From: Amoebophrya sp. A120 | Taxonomy: Eukaryota; Sar; Dinophyceae; Syndiniales; Amoebophryaceae | DNA length: 64,000 bases | Assembly (NCBI GenBank): GCA_905178155.1 | Contig: CAJINV010000005.1 | Coordinates: 6,656,153 to 6,720,152 of the forward strand | Reading direction: 5' to 3' | Shown here: one piece after another, positions 9,724 to 22,300 of the stretch | Layout: each line of letters starts with the position of its first letter | Numbering within the stretch: position 1 is the first letter of the stretch | Made by a program: the position numbers and the translations under genes | The notes under the pieces: model-generated | Seen by the model: the letters and a program-made list of their open reading frames with translations, nothing else | What the model was told of the DNA's origin: nothing | Database searches by the model: none

Positions 9724-10764
9724 AGGAAAATCTTACAGAAATTTCGGCATCGGGGGTTCGATCTATCGCGGATTGGAACTACGGTAGGCTGGTCGTGCCA
9801 GAAGTTTCTACTATTAGGCCTGTAAAAAGAACTCGAACTCGATACCTGCCAGGATTCGAGAGTAGATTTAAGAAGCAGACTGCACTTTGCAAGTGCTTAC
9901 AAGAAGTACTTCGTAGCGCTGTCGACTACGACTCAGTATACTTACAAACTTTCTTGATGATTCTTGTTGAGACATGGCATTTCTGTTCAAAGTGATTCGG
10001 TGCAATGACGCTCGGACAGCACAAGTTACGTTCTACTTCGGTTGGCTTCGTTCCAATGCACTCAATGTGACAGCCGCGGCGTTTTTTACCACGCTGTTGG
10101 CATAGCACTTGACATGCGTCTAAGAATTTCGGTTTGGGAGTTGAGACAGTGCAACATCTAAGAAAGTCGGTACCATCGTTCAACTGCTCGTTGCTGTGTC
10201 GTTTGCAATATCCAAGAAATAACACTCGGTGAGAGATGAAATTGATTTTCCGAAAATCGGTAGTTCTTTGTCGTCCGCAAATTATTATGGTCGTCATTTT
10301 GCTTACTGCGCCACTTTGGCTGTCTGCGTAGTCCCGCTTACGTGGTTTGCCTGCTTCGGTTTTGGTCTGAGAGGAAACTACAACTTGTCGGTATTTCGTG
10401 CAACTCATTATCCATCACCATCAAGGCGGTTTGAAAAATATTCCGCCATGATAGGTTCCTTCGAGGAACAAGCCGCCACCGTTTCACGTCTTCGTCGCTC
10501 GTCTCATACGACTTTTACTCAAAAAATCTCACAGAGAACTCTGGGTCATCTGGTTTTTCTGCAGTGAATTGTGGAAAAACCGTGAAGACCTTTCTCTTCC
10601 TAATTTTTTTCACATTTTATTGTCTACTTCCATATCTTCACAACCTATCAAAACATGTACTTCTTTCTTCACAACCATTACCACACCATGATTCAATTTT
10701 ATCGGAACTTCTCACGACCAAATCATAACGACAACTAGTTGACGCGGGCCAAAACAAGGAAGAA
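9724..10764. other. intergenic stretch
   Basis: About 1 kb without a supported gene. Short ORFs on both strands overlap each other and look random. Confidence 0.4.
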
Positions 10765-11226
10765 ATGGGCAACTCTTGCCGACGGGCTACGCCCGTCGAG
10801 GAGATTAACAAGAATAGCCGCGGCCTGCCCATCCGCTTGAACATTCCCTACGAAGACCGGGCTTGCTTCGCCGGGTGCGGCGGCAGTCCGGGCGTGCCGC
10901 AAAAGTACTACATTTGCCCCCGAGTGGTGGTTGACGCGGCTCGGCTCGCCGTGCAAGCCAACAATCCGTCACATGGGCAACCGCAGAGCGGCGCGGGGGG
11001 GCAACGTGCGGAAGGTGAGGCGCTGAAGCGGGGCGAATCCAGTGCGTTTGGCCTGCCGAGTGCGGGCGGGAGTGCCTTGCAGTACGCAGATGGAAGAACA
11101 ATAGAGGTGCTGGAGGGGGTCAAGGTGCAACATCCTGGCGGCACAAGTTGTGAAGACCAGTTGTCTCGGTCTTGTATCACCATGCACTTTATTAGCGCGA
11201 CAGCCTGCAGCAATTCGCCATCTTGA
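10765..11226 (+). CDS. hypothetical protein with N-myristoylation signal
   Basis: A 153-residue frame starts MGNSCRR and ends with TGA at 11224. Gly2 followed by Asn, Ser and Cys fits the consensus for N-myristoylation, and Cys5 could be palmitoylated, so the product is predicted to sit on a membrane face. A Cys-containing segment follows (ACFAGCGG, then YYICPRVVV), and the middle is Gly/Ala-rich. No domain is recognised. It appears intronless. The end may be wrong, because the last 25 residues lose the composition of the rest and an unseen splice donor is possible. Confidence 0.5.
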   Translation: MGNSCRRATPVEEINKNSRGLPIRLNIPYEDRACFAGCGGSPGVPQKYYICPRVVVDAARLAVQANNPSHGQPQSGAGGQRAEGEALKRGESSAFGLPSAGGSALQYADGRTIEVLEGVKVQHPGGTSCEDQLSRSCITMHFISATACSNSPS

Positions 11227-11917
11227 AGAAAGTTCGAGTCTCTAACAGTTCTAACATGTTGGCAAACAACGCCGGGTATCATGATTGTTGTTCCGTAGAC
11301 AGTATCTGTACTAGTTCCTGTTGCCGCAGTTAGCACATAGTGCCAGCGACGTGACAAAACCGGCCACGACTGCTCCTGAAATTGAACTGCATGAACATGT
11401 ATGGCATGATCTACTTTACTCCTTCACAACTTCTGTGCAACCTAAGTTAGTATGAGCACTCCCCCCTTCTAAGTAAGAACCTCCATTTTTCTGTACGACA
11501 CCTTATCCGGATCTGCCGGATTGACGAGCGGACTGTCGTCGTCCCAACTCCAGAGTACCGTCGCTGACGATGTCGTGGCCGGCTGGGACCATGATTTCCC
11601 CGACCCTTATCCTGGCGAAATTCTACTATGTTGCTTTGAGATAAGTTGTATAGGCGGGCTCGTCCTCCCGACGTGTGGTTTGTTAAATGAGCGGCCTGAT
11701 TGATGTCTACTTACATTACAGCATGAACATAGGGCAGGAGTACTTACTTCTTCTACACAAGCCGGAAGAAAAAATACTGACTGAAAACAAGTACAATAAT
11801 GCATTTTTTGGTATACATAATTAAATCACTCCGTCTACAAATTCCATCTCAAAGCTTCTCTACCCTTCCCATACCCCAACCGGTGGTTTGTACGACGAAA
11901 CGCAGCCGAAATCGAAA
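11227..11917. other. intergenic stretch
   Basis: No supported gene. A short frame upstream of 11918 that begins at TTG (11888) is in frame with the next gene, but the first ATG at 11918 is preferred. Confidence 0.4.
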
Positions 11918-14688
11918 ATGTCCCAGTCTGCCAAGTATGCGCAGAAGGTCGCCGACCGCAAAATGAAACGGGAGCAGTCGAAGGAAATCAAACGTGCGCA
12001 GTCGCAGGAGCGACAAGCCGCCGCGAAGCAGCAGCAGCAACCCGCCAGCGCGACGAACTACGGCGCTATGGAAATCGGCGCGCCGCAGTCTGCCGCGACG
12101 AAGGCGCAAAGTCCGGGATCAGTCTCGGCTGCAGCGACCGCTTCTTCGTCAGCGGCGCGGTATCCGGGCATGCGGACCCAGTATCAACTGCAAATGTGTC
12201 TGGGGCGGGAAGAATGCGCTTGTTTGTCATGCATGTTTTGGATCACCCAAATGGTGTCTGATGCACGCACAAGCATTAAGTACAGGTTTTGCGGACGCCC
12301 CCTCTTGATGCCTGTCCCGCATGAGAAACTGCCGACTTGTGTAGCCAGGAGTCAAATGGGTAAGTAGCTCTTGATGGCGCGGATGCAACACAAATTTTTG
12401 TCTGCTCCAGATTTAGCATGACAAGTTGCAACTTTTCCAGACCCAGACACGTTCGCAATGCATACCCAGTGGTCCGAGACCAAAGATCCGGTGATTATCG
12501 AGCAAATTTGGGTGACTTATTTGCACCCAACCCGCGGCCGGTTGATTCGCGACGTGCAGGCGCTATGCATCGCAAAAGTATCGTACTAGTATAAACCAGC
12601 CATGCTCCGGCTGCCGCCGGAGCGCAAGGCTGTTGGGCCGGGGCAAGACTGTTTGCCGATCGGACCACAACCCCGCGGGCCTATGCACAACGAAACATAT
12701 TGCGCCGCGCCAGCCCGCAGGACCACTTGCGCGCTTCCCGCGCCTGTGGGCGCTCTGCGCAGGGAGCAGCTGCAAAGAACACCGGGGGCGAACAGAAGCC
12801 GCCCGGCGGGAGAGGGTAGCGCGAGAGGGTGGCGCGAGAGGGTGGCGCGAGAGGGTGGCGCGGCAAGGCGCCGAACAAAACAGCTCCGCGAATGGCCTGC
12901 AGTGCCAAATATGGGTAGTGCCATGCGGATTCGCGCCCGCTTCTTTGTGTTTTACCCTCTCGCAGACCTCTCGCAGACCCTCTTTTTGACCTCTTTTGAG
13001 GGTCCCCGCTAATAATCCGGCTATACTCGCGGGTAGAGGTCGACAGAGGTGGCCGAGAGGTGGCCAAGAGCGAGGGTCCGCGAGAGGTCGCCCCTTATTC
13101 GCGCCTCCTCTCGCCACCTCTGTCGACCTCTCGCGCCCCCTCTTTTTGACCTCTCTGCACCCTCTGTGCCACTTAGGCGGCGCCTAAGGGTGGGCCCTTA
13201 CTGCGGGCCTTATTCGCGCACCCTCTCGCGGACCCTCTCGAACGGGGTTCCGCGCCACCTCTCCACCTCTGTCGACCTCTTTTCTACCTCTGTCGACCTC
13301 TTTTTTACCTCTCGGCCACCTCTCTGGGACCCTCTGTCTACCTCTTTTTTCGCATTAATATAATGTATAAGTAATTGCATTACAAATTTTATCAGAAAGA
13401 AAAATGGAATCTGTAATGCTAATTCAGGTAAGAAGGTAGGCTTGTCATGCAAGCTTGCAATTAGTACGAGTGCGATACTTTTGCACAGGATAGGCGCCGT
13501 TCCTGAGCAACCCGATCTGCTGCTTTTGGCTTTTGTGGTTGAATCCGTTGACGACGTTGATTATGCTGATTTACTCCTGTTATGAATTGCAAATATGTCT
13601 GGGTCTGGAAGAGTCGGGGCTTGTCAGGCATATTTTGCATGATCCGCGAGGTCTGTGATGCTGGTGCTAGCATCGCTGATTTTTTGAGAGCTTCTCGATG
13701 CTGATTACGCATGAGAAATGCCCCCTCCGCGTGCCAAGAGCTGACTCCTCTTGCTGCTCATGCAGCACAGACATTTTTAGAATCCGCAGACAGCATTACA
13801 AGTTCCACTGTTCTAGACCCAGACATATTTGCGATCCATACCTGTTGCTGCACCAGCGCGCGGAACGCCAAAATCCAGAAGTACGACCGCGCTCTGAAAC
13901 GGTGGCAGCAAGACTTCAGCAAGGAGCTGGCGCCCTACGGGCTGTCCGTCAAAACGAAATCGAACGTCGATTTGCCCATGAACGTCAGTCACGGTAAGGA
14001 GCATAAGATTTTGGTTCTGCATGTAGAATTTTTTTTGTAATGCAGAAACAAATCGCTATCGCAAGTTGAAGTTATGTTGTAGCACGGCCTTGCTCTACCG
14101 TTATCTTGTAGCACGACCCAGAAATCCGTACCCGTAATCAATGAAAAATCAAAAATCAACTCAGACCGCTACGGCAGCCACGGACGGAAGCGGGGCCCGA
14201 AGACGGGGATTCAGCGGTACATCACGATTACGCTGACGCCGGAGGAGACGGAGAAAATCAAGCACGAGCCGCATGTTGTCGGGGATCTAGAGGAGAACTG
14301 CTGCCATATCGTGAGGAAAAATCCCCCCTCCCCATACCAAAAGGGGACACTTCTGAAAATTTGTGATGCTGATTTGTGGGCACAAATCGTCTCTGTATTG
14401 CAAGAAGGCAAATCCAGAGACTCCGCCACATTTTGCAGGCGGTTTGTGATGCTGCTAGACCTACAGCTGGGATCCCTGTTTTGCTACGAGCCTACGTCAG
14501 AACACCCCCGCTTGGACTTTGTATCTGCCTGCATTCCTCTACTGCAAGACACAGCTGATTTGTGTACGCAGATCCCACATCACAGATTTCGACTTCGATA
14601 TGGGGAGGGGGGATTTTTCATTTTGATATGCCAAGGCAGCTTCCCGGACGAAACCTTGCTGTGCATGCACCCGCCCAGCTGCATCTGA
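11918..14688 (+). CDS. unidentified Cys-rich protein with a hydrophobic segment (6 exons)
   Basis: Exons 11918-12181, 12470-12563, 13498-13580, 13846-13993, 14165-14306 and 14634-14688 give 261 residues. The N terminus is Lys/Gln/Ala-rich and basic (MSQSAKYAQKVADRKMKR). Then come WSETKDPVIIEQIWVTYL, a strongly hydrophobic stretch (PICCFWLLWLNPLTTLIMLIY) followed by three Cys, a Lys/Arg-rich helix-like part, and a C terminus with two CC pairs, ending PPSCI. One membrane-embedded or hairpin segment and lipidated cysteines are plausible. I do not recognise the family. Four introns are introners (A, B, A, G) and one (13994-14164) is an ordinary GT-AG intron. Both kinds being needed for one open frame supports the model. 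Confidence 0.7.
12182..12469 (+). mobile_element. introner family A, TSD CCCAG
   Basis: 5' arm ACTGCAAATGTGTCTGGGGC, 3' arm CCAGACCCAGACACGTTCGC. TSD CCCAG is exact on both sides. Confidence 0.85.
12597..13360. repeat. nested GC-rich insertion with purine/pyrimidine asymmetry
   Basis: The block is GC-rich on the left and becomes a long pyrimidine-rich run on the + strand on the right (about 12940-13350), built from variants of GACCTCTGTCGACCTC, ACCTCTCGC and ACCCTCTCG. The left part holds the purine-rich counterpart (GAGAGGGTGGCGC units), so the two halves can partly pair as a foldback. No ORF looks real. Confidence 0.6.
12819..12861 (+). repeat. short tandem repeat, 13-nt unit
   Basis: About three full copies and a partial copy of GAGAGGGTGGCGC, the first with an A for G change. 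Confidence 0.8.
13581..13845 (+). mobile_element. introner family A, TSD CCTGT
   Basis: ATTGCAAATATGTCTGGGTC at the left, AGACCCAGACATATTTGCGA at the right. TSD CCTGT is exact. Confidence 0.87.
13994..14164 (+). other. canonical GT-AG intron
   Basis: Donor G|GTAAGG, acceptor ACTCAG|ACC. No TIR and no TSD. It carries one TTGTAATGC motif of the kind found in introners. Confidence 0.75.
14307..14633 (+). mobile_element. introner family G, TSD TGCCA
   Basis: 5' arm GAAAAATCCCCCCTCCCC, 3' arm GGGAGGGGGGATTTTTC. TSD TGCCA is exact. Removal joins ENCC to QGSFPDE. Confidence 0.85.
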
Positions 14689-16230
14689 GAGGACCGGGGT
14701 ACTAGCGGCTGCCCTCAGTAGTTGCCACCTTTGTTCTGTTAAAACGAATAAACCGCAGGCGTTTCGTTTGTTGAAAATGAAATCAATGAAGTAGAGCCAT
14801 TGATGTTGAACTCGATGCAATGCAATCCTGCGTAACTTTTACCGGGATGCATTCAACATCGAGAAGACAAAAACTCCTTATCCACTAAGTACCTAGCATC
14901 ATGCAGGGAGCTTTCTGTGTGATCTTTGGTGGAACATCAAAGAGAGTGATGATGAAATTGAATCGGAACAAGTAAGAATCACCACTTGTTTATCTACTGT
15001 TTGAACTCTACACATGAACCTGATCAGTACTGGATTTTCCTCACATCATTATGCTACATACATGATTCGTTGTTAGGAAAATTTGTTTGCGGATTATTCG
15101 CGTGCATATTTTTTACCTACACATAACACAATGACTTATTCTACTTTACTAGTTGGACATGGACCTTCACTTCACTTCCATTTCTTTGAGCTTGTTTTCA
15201 TTCTTACAGTTTTACACACTTCTACAATTACATTCATAACTAGACTATTGCACTGCACTTTTTACAAATCACAAAATACAAAAAAGTGAATCTGTTTGAG
15301 ACCTCGAACTGGAAATTCTATTTCTTCACTGGGGTTCTATCTTGTTTTAAAAATTGAAATATAAAACGGTTGGAAAAAAAGAAAAACACAAAATCAAAAG
15401 CAAAATCGTAAAAACAGAAGCGGAATAAAAGGTTGCTTGAGACAAAATCTTTGAGAAATAAGGAACAGCACTACAACTAAAAAATCCATATACACGCCAG
15501 AATGGCAATGGTACCGCGGCTACAGGTTCGAGCGGCGAGACCACTCCCCTGCGGCATTGTCGTCATCCATGGCACGCGCATTTTTCAACCAGAACTGAAG
15601 CCTTAGTCTGAATGGATTTTCGTCGTAAAAACAAAAAGAAGCATGCAGCAAGCAAAATAAAACCGCCTCCCTCGTCTCTCGGTCTTTCGTACAAAGTCGT
15701 TCTCCAGAAATACAACCTGAACGTTTTTGTTTATCTACGAGATTATGCAAAAGCGTACCACTCGTCGGTAGTTGTCCTAATTTCATCTCGTGCAAGAAAG
15801 TTCTCCGCCTTCGGTTGGCTCTCGTTTGGCCGTGTCGTTGCACCAGCGTGGCGAGCTTTGCGGCGAATCGCTCAAGTACCTCTCGGTGTCGTAGTTCCGA
15901 AGATGTCGTTCTTGTATAATATGATCGTTCTCCACGTCCACCGTCCGTTTAAACCGCTGCTTGTTGACACGTGCGCTTGTAAGAACTGCCTCTTCGCATT
16001 TGAAATTCTCCAAACGTGAATTATGTCCTTTTCCCAGCAGGATTAGAAGAAGACTACGACTTACTGTCACAAAAACAAGTTCACCTCCAACAACACTCAA
16101 AAAGAGCGACCTCGCACGAAAACGCGAAAGCAATAAACAACCACTACGTAGAACAAAGGCAACGTTTTGCAAAGAGAATTTTAACAAAACCCATCCGCTC
16201 TATTAAAAAAACCCAATCCGCTCCATCAAA
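14689..16230. other. intergenic stretch, AT-rich in part
   Basis: About 1.5 kb with no supported gene. Opposing ORFs around 15520-16019 lack gene-like composition. Confidence 0.4.
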
Positions 16231-17613
16231 ATGTCTCTCTCCGGAAACAACAAGCTGGCCAAGGTCGCTGCGGCGACGGCCGTTCTCGCGGCGACCGCGG
16301 GGGTATGAAAGTGCACAACTCCACCTCCCCCTCATTTGTATAGCATGAACGGCAACACAAGTGTCAGCAAGAATGCAGGGTTTGCATGACAAATTTGGAC
16401 AGGAGTGTAGTGCTATGTGGGCTGCCACAACTTGTCATGCAGCCAGTGCTAAAAGCGAAGGAGTAAAATTAGGTATTTTATTGCATGACAAATGAGCAGG
16501 AAGAAGAGTTGTGCACTCTCATAGTAAGCGGTTTCCACGAAAAACGAGGTCAAGGCGAAGAAGAATTTGAAGACCCTGATCATGAAGAGCAAGGCGGCGG
16601 CGGCTGCCGGCGCGTCTTCGAAGAAGGTTTCGAAAAAGACGACTTGGGACGACAAAGCTATGATGGACATGTACCTGGCGGCTGTGGATACGCACTCGCA
16701 AGCATTTAAGGACGCGGTGGAGGCCAACTGCGAATTTCACGAAGAAAAACTGAAGGAGGAGGGCTGCTGCAAAGCCGGGGCGGATATGAACGAAGGCATC
16801 GACGGGATCACCACGGCCGGCCTCTTATCCCATGTGTAAAAACGTCCCCACGACCACGACGATCCCAAAGGCTGCAAGTTGGGAATTCTGCAACACAAGT
16901 CCAGAACTTTTTGGGAGGCGCGCATGCCAAGTTTGATGTTCTCTTTGTAGTGTTGTTGTGCAGGTTTCTTTAGCAAGTGCCGCCGCATCTTCACAACGCC
17001 ACCAGCGTATGCAAGTTGTCTGCGCACTGAAGCATTTATTTTTACAAATGAAGCAAAACACGACCAGCGGGATGCGCATTTTTACAAATGTTGTTCCCGT
17101 TGATGCAAATCTGCAAAAGAAATCTGGTTCTTCGGGGACGCTTTTACACGGGACACCGGTTCAAATGCGACGACGTGCGGGAGATCCAGAAAAACTACGG
17201 TTGCAACCCCTGCACAGCTGCCTCTTCCTCGCGCTCCGGCTCTGGCTCGGGTTCCAAGAAGACTATGCATTGCAAATATCGTCGACCTGGCGGTCTGCAA
17301 AAAGGCAGAAGTTTGTCATGCAGGTTGTGCATCGTGAGCATGTCCCAGAAGGTCGTCTAGAAACCTGACCGAGCACCATCACAAGTTTTGCGAGAACTTA
17401 ATTGTCAAGCAGTCTAGTATGCATGAGAAGTAATCCTCTTATCTCGCCAGCGTGGCCAAAAGTGGTCAGCTTTTCTTGCAACTACCGGTGCGGGGCGGAA
17501 GATCTTCGTCTGACCCGAAGAAACAAGCATCGCATGTTTCTTGCACCTTTGTTCCAGACCGCCATGCCGCGTATTTGCGTTTGATATCGTCTTCTGAAGG
17601 CTGCTGCCGCTAA
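16231..17613 (+). CDS. small Lys/Ala- and Cys-rich protein, probably secreted (4 exons)
   Basis: Exons 16231-16303, 16529-16825, 17161-17263 and 17592-17613 give 164 residues. The N terminus (MSLSGNNKLAKVAAATAVLAATAG) looks like a signal peptide or membrane anchor. A Lys/Ala-rich part, an acidic helix-like part, and Cys residues in EEGCCKAG, FKCDDVREIQKNYGCNPC and SEGCCR follow. No family is recognised. All three introns are introners whose TSDs have decayed, but the 5-bp excision rule still gives one continuous frame. An alternative last exon in another frame is also open to about 17742. Confidence 0.6.
16304..16528 (+). mobile_element. introner family H, TSD decayed
   Basis: TIRs TATGAAAGTGCACAACTCC and AGAGTTGTGCACTCTCATA. 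Flanks GGGGG and GTAAG do not match now; removal of 225 nt keeps the frame. Confidence 0.78.
16826..17160 (+). mobile_element. introner family D, TSD decayed (CCTCT/CCGGT)
   Basis: 5' arm TATCCCATGTGTAAAAACG, 3' arm GGGGACGCTTTTACACG. The interior follows family D (compare 23286-23569). The excision rule restores AGLFKCDD. Confidence 0.72.
17264..17591 (+). mobile_element. old, decayed introner family A
   Basis: 5' TATGCATTGCAAATATCGTC, 3' end ...CGTATTTGCGTTTGATA. The terminal TGTCTGGGTC block is eroded and no TSD is left, suggesting an older insertion. Confidence 0.6.
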
Positions 17614-19329
17614 GCAGAATTCATCCAATTCGTTGGGAGAGTTTTTGATTTCCCATCAGTGGAAATGTAAAGCGAAAACTCGACTCTGCCCTGACAGTCT
17701 GCTGCTTACCCAGAAGCCAGCAAACATGGTGTTTTTTCAGTAGTTTTTCGACATCTCTATACGTACGATACTTATTATTTTTATCAATTCAGCACCTCTT
17801 TTTGATTTTGTTTTTGTCCTGTTCGTCTTCACACATCGCTGTATCCCAGCCGCGATTTATTTCACTAATCCAAGAAGTATCAGTTTCACCACAGAAGTAC
17901 AGTAGTTCAATTTGCAGCAGTTGTACTCGAGTGACGATCGCCCGATCATTTGTCACCTAAGATATCGCAAAGAATAAATCATAATCACGCACCCACTGTT
18001 GTAAAAATGTTCCTCACCTGATAGCCAGCTGTATCCCAGTCTTGGTTTATCCTTTCAAATAAATAAAATAACATACGAGCAAGCAAGAAATCCAAAGACA
18101 TCAACATCAAACACGCCTATCGTGAACAACATCAAAGCCTTCAATAAGTAGAGCCTCGTGTTTTCTTGTCAGACTGTCAACCGAACAAACGAGGCGAAGA
18201 CGAAGAAATCACAGACAAACGAAAATTAAACCGTTGGAGGAGGGCCGCTTTGAGTTTGATTTCAAGAAAAAATAAATTAGGCGTTGAGCACGCAGCTTGC
18301 TCAGCTTGCTACACGCGGCTCATGGTCGTGCCCGCCGGGTGAAGAAGGTGCCGGATTATTTGGGTAAACCATTCATCCACCCATAGTACTCCGTCGCCGT
18401 TGTTCATCGTAAATTCGCGTTTGTTTCAAAACTCAGAGCGATGATCCGCTTGACTTTTGTTTTCGACACTATATTAAACTTGAGCAAGACTGACTCTCGA
18501 GTTGATTTGAGCGCGACATCACGGTTTTTGTATTGACACGGCGGTAATTTGAGTAGTCCGCCGTCAAGGCTAGTGTCGTGTCGAGAGGAGTAAAGTTAAA
18601 TCGAGAGCAGCTCGCAAGAATGTGTGCGTGCAAGGTAGGGTGTTGTTTTTTTGTCTTATCCCTCTGTAGCTTCGAGTTCGAGCGACAGAGCGGCACGGAG
18701 TAGTTGTTTTCGTTGCAGGGCTTCAATTCAGCTGTTTGTCGTGATGAACCGAGAATCTATGGCAGTATGTATTCTTCTGACACCCGGCTGTAGTTGCAGA
18801 ATATGTTGACATTGCCATTTTTAATTTTAGCCACGAGCAGTTTTTTCTGGGAGAGAAGAATACAAACGAAAATCAAAAACAAGTAGAGGTATCATTGTAA
18901 GAACGCTTGTATTATTAGTTTAGGTCTACTTCTTACTATTTTCATTGTACGATATTAGAGCTTCTCTTTCTCATCATCTTCTACCCTGGAGTGCATGACG
19001 AATTTGTAAAATTTGAGAGAGCAAGTGCAAGAGCTTCTTTTACGACTGTTGTATTTACCACTCACAAGGACGAGAGGACTACCAAAAGTTTGCAAATAAA
19101 CGAGCAAAACGAAGAAAGAGCGCAGTATCAGTAAGCACGGGAAGCCGAAGCGCCGCTGGTGTTGCAAAGAGTTGAACAAGCTGAGGTCTTGTCCTGCTTC
19201 AACATCATCACATTCAATAAATTTGTAAAAACTGCGTCTAAAATATTAATTTCCCCACCACTACCTAGCCAGTAATGCAGGACTTCACGACTAGCGGGCA
19301 GTCGCTGTACTTAACCCTTCCACGCAAGA
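17614..19329. other. long intergenic stretch
   Basis: 1.7 kb, AT-rich in parts. I see no gene, introner TIR or strong repeat. A short phrase (TGTATCCCAG) occurs twice, at about 17840 and 18030, with too little context to interpret. Confidence 0.4.
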
Positions 19330-22300
19330 ATGGCCACCTTTAACAACCAGTTTGAGCCGATAGTGCGCATGGAGGTTGACAGTTTTGAAGATTTTGACCA
19401 CGAGAATTTTGAACAACCCGACCACAACCAGACCATCCCTTCTGCCACGATAAAACCGCCCAAGCGCCTCTCTGTAGCGGACTCGGAGGAAGATCTGCTT
19501 CTGCAACCAAAACGCAGGATGATTGAGGAGAGCGATAACAACCTCAAGCCACACCAGCTCGCAGAATCCGTGCCCACGCCGCTCTATCCTGTGCAAAAGT
19601 ATCGTACTCGTACTAATTGCAGCTATGCATGACAAACTTCCTTTCCAAGTGAAAACAGCATGACAAATTCAAATTTTCATGCTGAGAAAATTTGTAATGC
19701 AATTTATACTAGTTGTACGATGCTTTGCAATGCATACCCTCAGCCCTGGGAAGCGCGTTTCAAAAAGTCCGGGAAAGAAAACCGCGGCGAACGGTCTGCA
19801 AGCGGCGTCAAAGCCGGCCTCAGCCACTTCTATTGCGCCGCAGGGGCTACCGTATAGTTTTTTTTGATGATGGTTTTTTTGCTTCTCCAGCATGGGTCAT
19901 TGTCATGTGAATTTTTTTTTCCCGACAGGAGCAGGACACACAGAGTGGACTTTTCTCTCTGCAGTTCCCATGTCAATATCCTAACACCAGTTCCGGCGTT
20001 TCCGCATCGGCTTCAACAGAGGTCCCTCCGTCGACAGTGGTTGCACAACCAGCTGCATCATCCACCCGGAGCAAGCCGATTGATGAAGCAAGCCTCGTGT
20101 TACCGATCCCGGATGTTGTTAACACAACGACTACCACTGATGTGGTGGCTATCAAATGCAAATATGTCTGGGTCTGCAAGAGTGCATGTTTGTCATGCTT
20201 GTCTGGCATGACTCTTGAATCTGTCACTCACGTTACCCAAGAGCCCCATTTTGCTGTCACGCAAAAACGCAGTTTGTCATGCAGAGTAGGCAACACCTAG
20301 AAGCTCCAAAGCTTGTCATGCTGAGCCAGCACTTGTGGCCTCTTCATGATACGCCGACCAGCGTCACAAGTTTCCAGACCCAGACTTTTTTACAATCCAT
20401 AGTGGCCGGACAGCAGCAACTACTCGAACAAGGAGAGCCGATGCATTTGACCGGCACAACCAACACGGCTGCAACAAGTTCTTCCGGTTCTGCATCTAGT
20501 ACTTCCTCGACGACACAGCACAATGCCACAAGCACGAAGATTAACCGCCGGATGCCACTGCCACCGGTGCGGTACACCAGGCCCAGGACGGTGAACTTGA
20601 ACAATAACGGGACAACTAGTAGTACAACTACGGGTAGTGTTGACCACAATGGTGCAGCAGTTGTGCAATTCCCGCCGAGAACTGGTACAACGAGAGCGCA
20701 GCAGCAGCAGCAGCACCTCCGCAATACAACCGCCGGAAATACTAATCCCACCACGGCACCCGCACCGTACGTACCGTCGAATAATCCGGTTTACACCCAT
20801 CGCAACATCTATCGCAAGAAAAAACTGTTTCACTGTAAACTTGTAATGCAGAAACTGCATCTCAGAAGTGTTTGTCGTGCTACACATGCAAGTTAGACGG
20901 GATTTTCTAGCTGTGTTTTCCCGTAGGAACCTCGCATGGCAAGTTTTCCCTGTCATGTAGAGCAAACTTGTGCTGCAAAACTTACTTGCAAAATCCTTAC
21001 AGTGAAACTCTTTTTTCGTACGATAACATCGGGCAACTCCAGCAGTGGAATAACCACAACCTCCCCCGGGGCTTCCAGGACGCGATGACGGGATCCGCTT
21101 CGTATAACCCCTTGTTGTCTGAAATGACGATGAACAACGATGAGTACCGCAACCAGATCGACGAGGGGAGCTTCGACGGGAATCGACCCAGGTTGCGCCA
21201 TCAGATGATGGCGGCAAGTAGTACATCTCCAGATCATGATTTTTGTAAGACCCTCAACGTCGGAGAAAATAAGGAGGGGAGCAAGTCTGACGATTTGTTT
21301 TTGCTCGCGAATAAAAATGAAACCGGTACAACTAGTACTTTATCCTCCTGGGATCCAGTTGTGGAGGCTCCTGCGAATAATTGTTCCAGCAAAATCAGCT
21401 CACCGTCGTTTGACGATCACCAGGACAACTACAGCTCCTGTTCATCTTCCGCAGGAGGTGCTTCTTCCTTCCACCCGGCGAGTGGTACAACTGGCCAGCA
21501 ATTCGAATTCGACCCCTGTTTCCTCTTTGTAGAGAAAAACTGGAAGACGGAAACGGTTCTCGGGAAGTATTACAATGAAAAATGCCTCCACGACCCCAGA
21601 TGAACTTGGCGCATTTGTATAGCAAACCTTTCCAATGGAAACATTCCTCGTCTTGCATATGTCAGCATCACAAATTTTCCACGCTGAATAGCTCAAACCT
21701 GTGTTGCAAAGGAGCCCAACAGCAGCCGGATCTGTTATGCAAAAGATACGCTACGCCTGCGCGCCTAGATTCTCCAACAGAAAGGCTCGTAGTCCTTTCA
21801 TGCAAGACGAAAAGGTTTCATTTGGAAACTTTGCATGAGAACCTTTTGCAAATTCTGGGGTGGGGGCATTTTTCACTGTAATAGGAAGTTAGAAGTCGAC
21901 CGGTTGAAACACGAGCACGCGGCCATGCTGCGGAGACTGGCGCGGATGAAAGGCGGGAATAGTAAGATGGGGAAAATGATGAAAGGGCAGAATTCGAAAC
22001 TAACTTCCTCCAATTATAACCCGCTCAGGTGTTACAATCTCAAACGTTACAATAGTTAGAATATGGAAATCTGTGATGCAAGAGTGCATGATCTAGCCAA
22101 CTCTCATAGGATTGCGCATGACAAGTTCCGGAGCCCCAAACAACACTACAATCTGCCGAAATTTGTATTGCAAAAGGTGGAACGCTGTGCGAGTCTGTCA
22201 TGCTCATCATGCAACACAAATTCCAGACTCTATTGTAACGTTTGAGATTGTAACCTTTGAGAAAGTCATACCAATGCGACGAAGAAAAACCAGCGCTTTC

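Larger units (their letters stand above)
12564..13497 (+). mobile_element. introner family B enlarged by a GC-rich insertion, TSD GGCGC
   Basis: The outer ends are family B (GCAAAAGTATCGTACTAG and complement ending GGATA) with exact TSD GGCGC. At 934 nt it is about five times the usual 155-170 nt. The extra sequence, about 12597-13360, is a foreign block described separately. Confidence 0.8.

Noticed and set aside
15520-16019. Opposing ORFs of 107 and 135 codons upstream of the gene at 16231
   Set aside because: They overlap on opposite strands, have no domain and are not joined to any plausible splice site.
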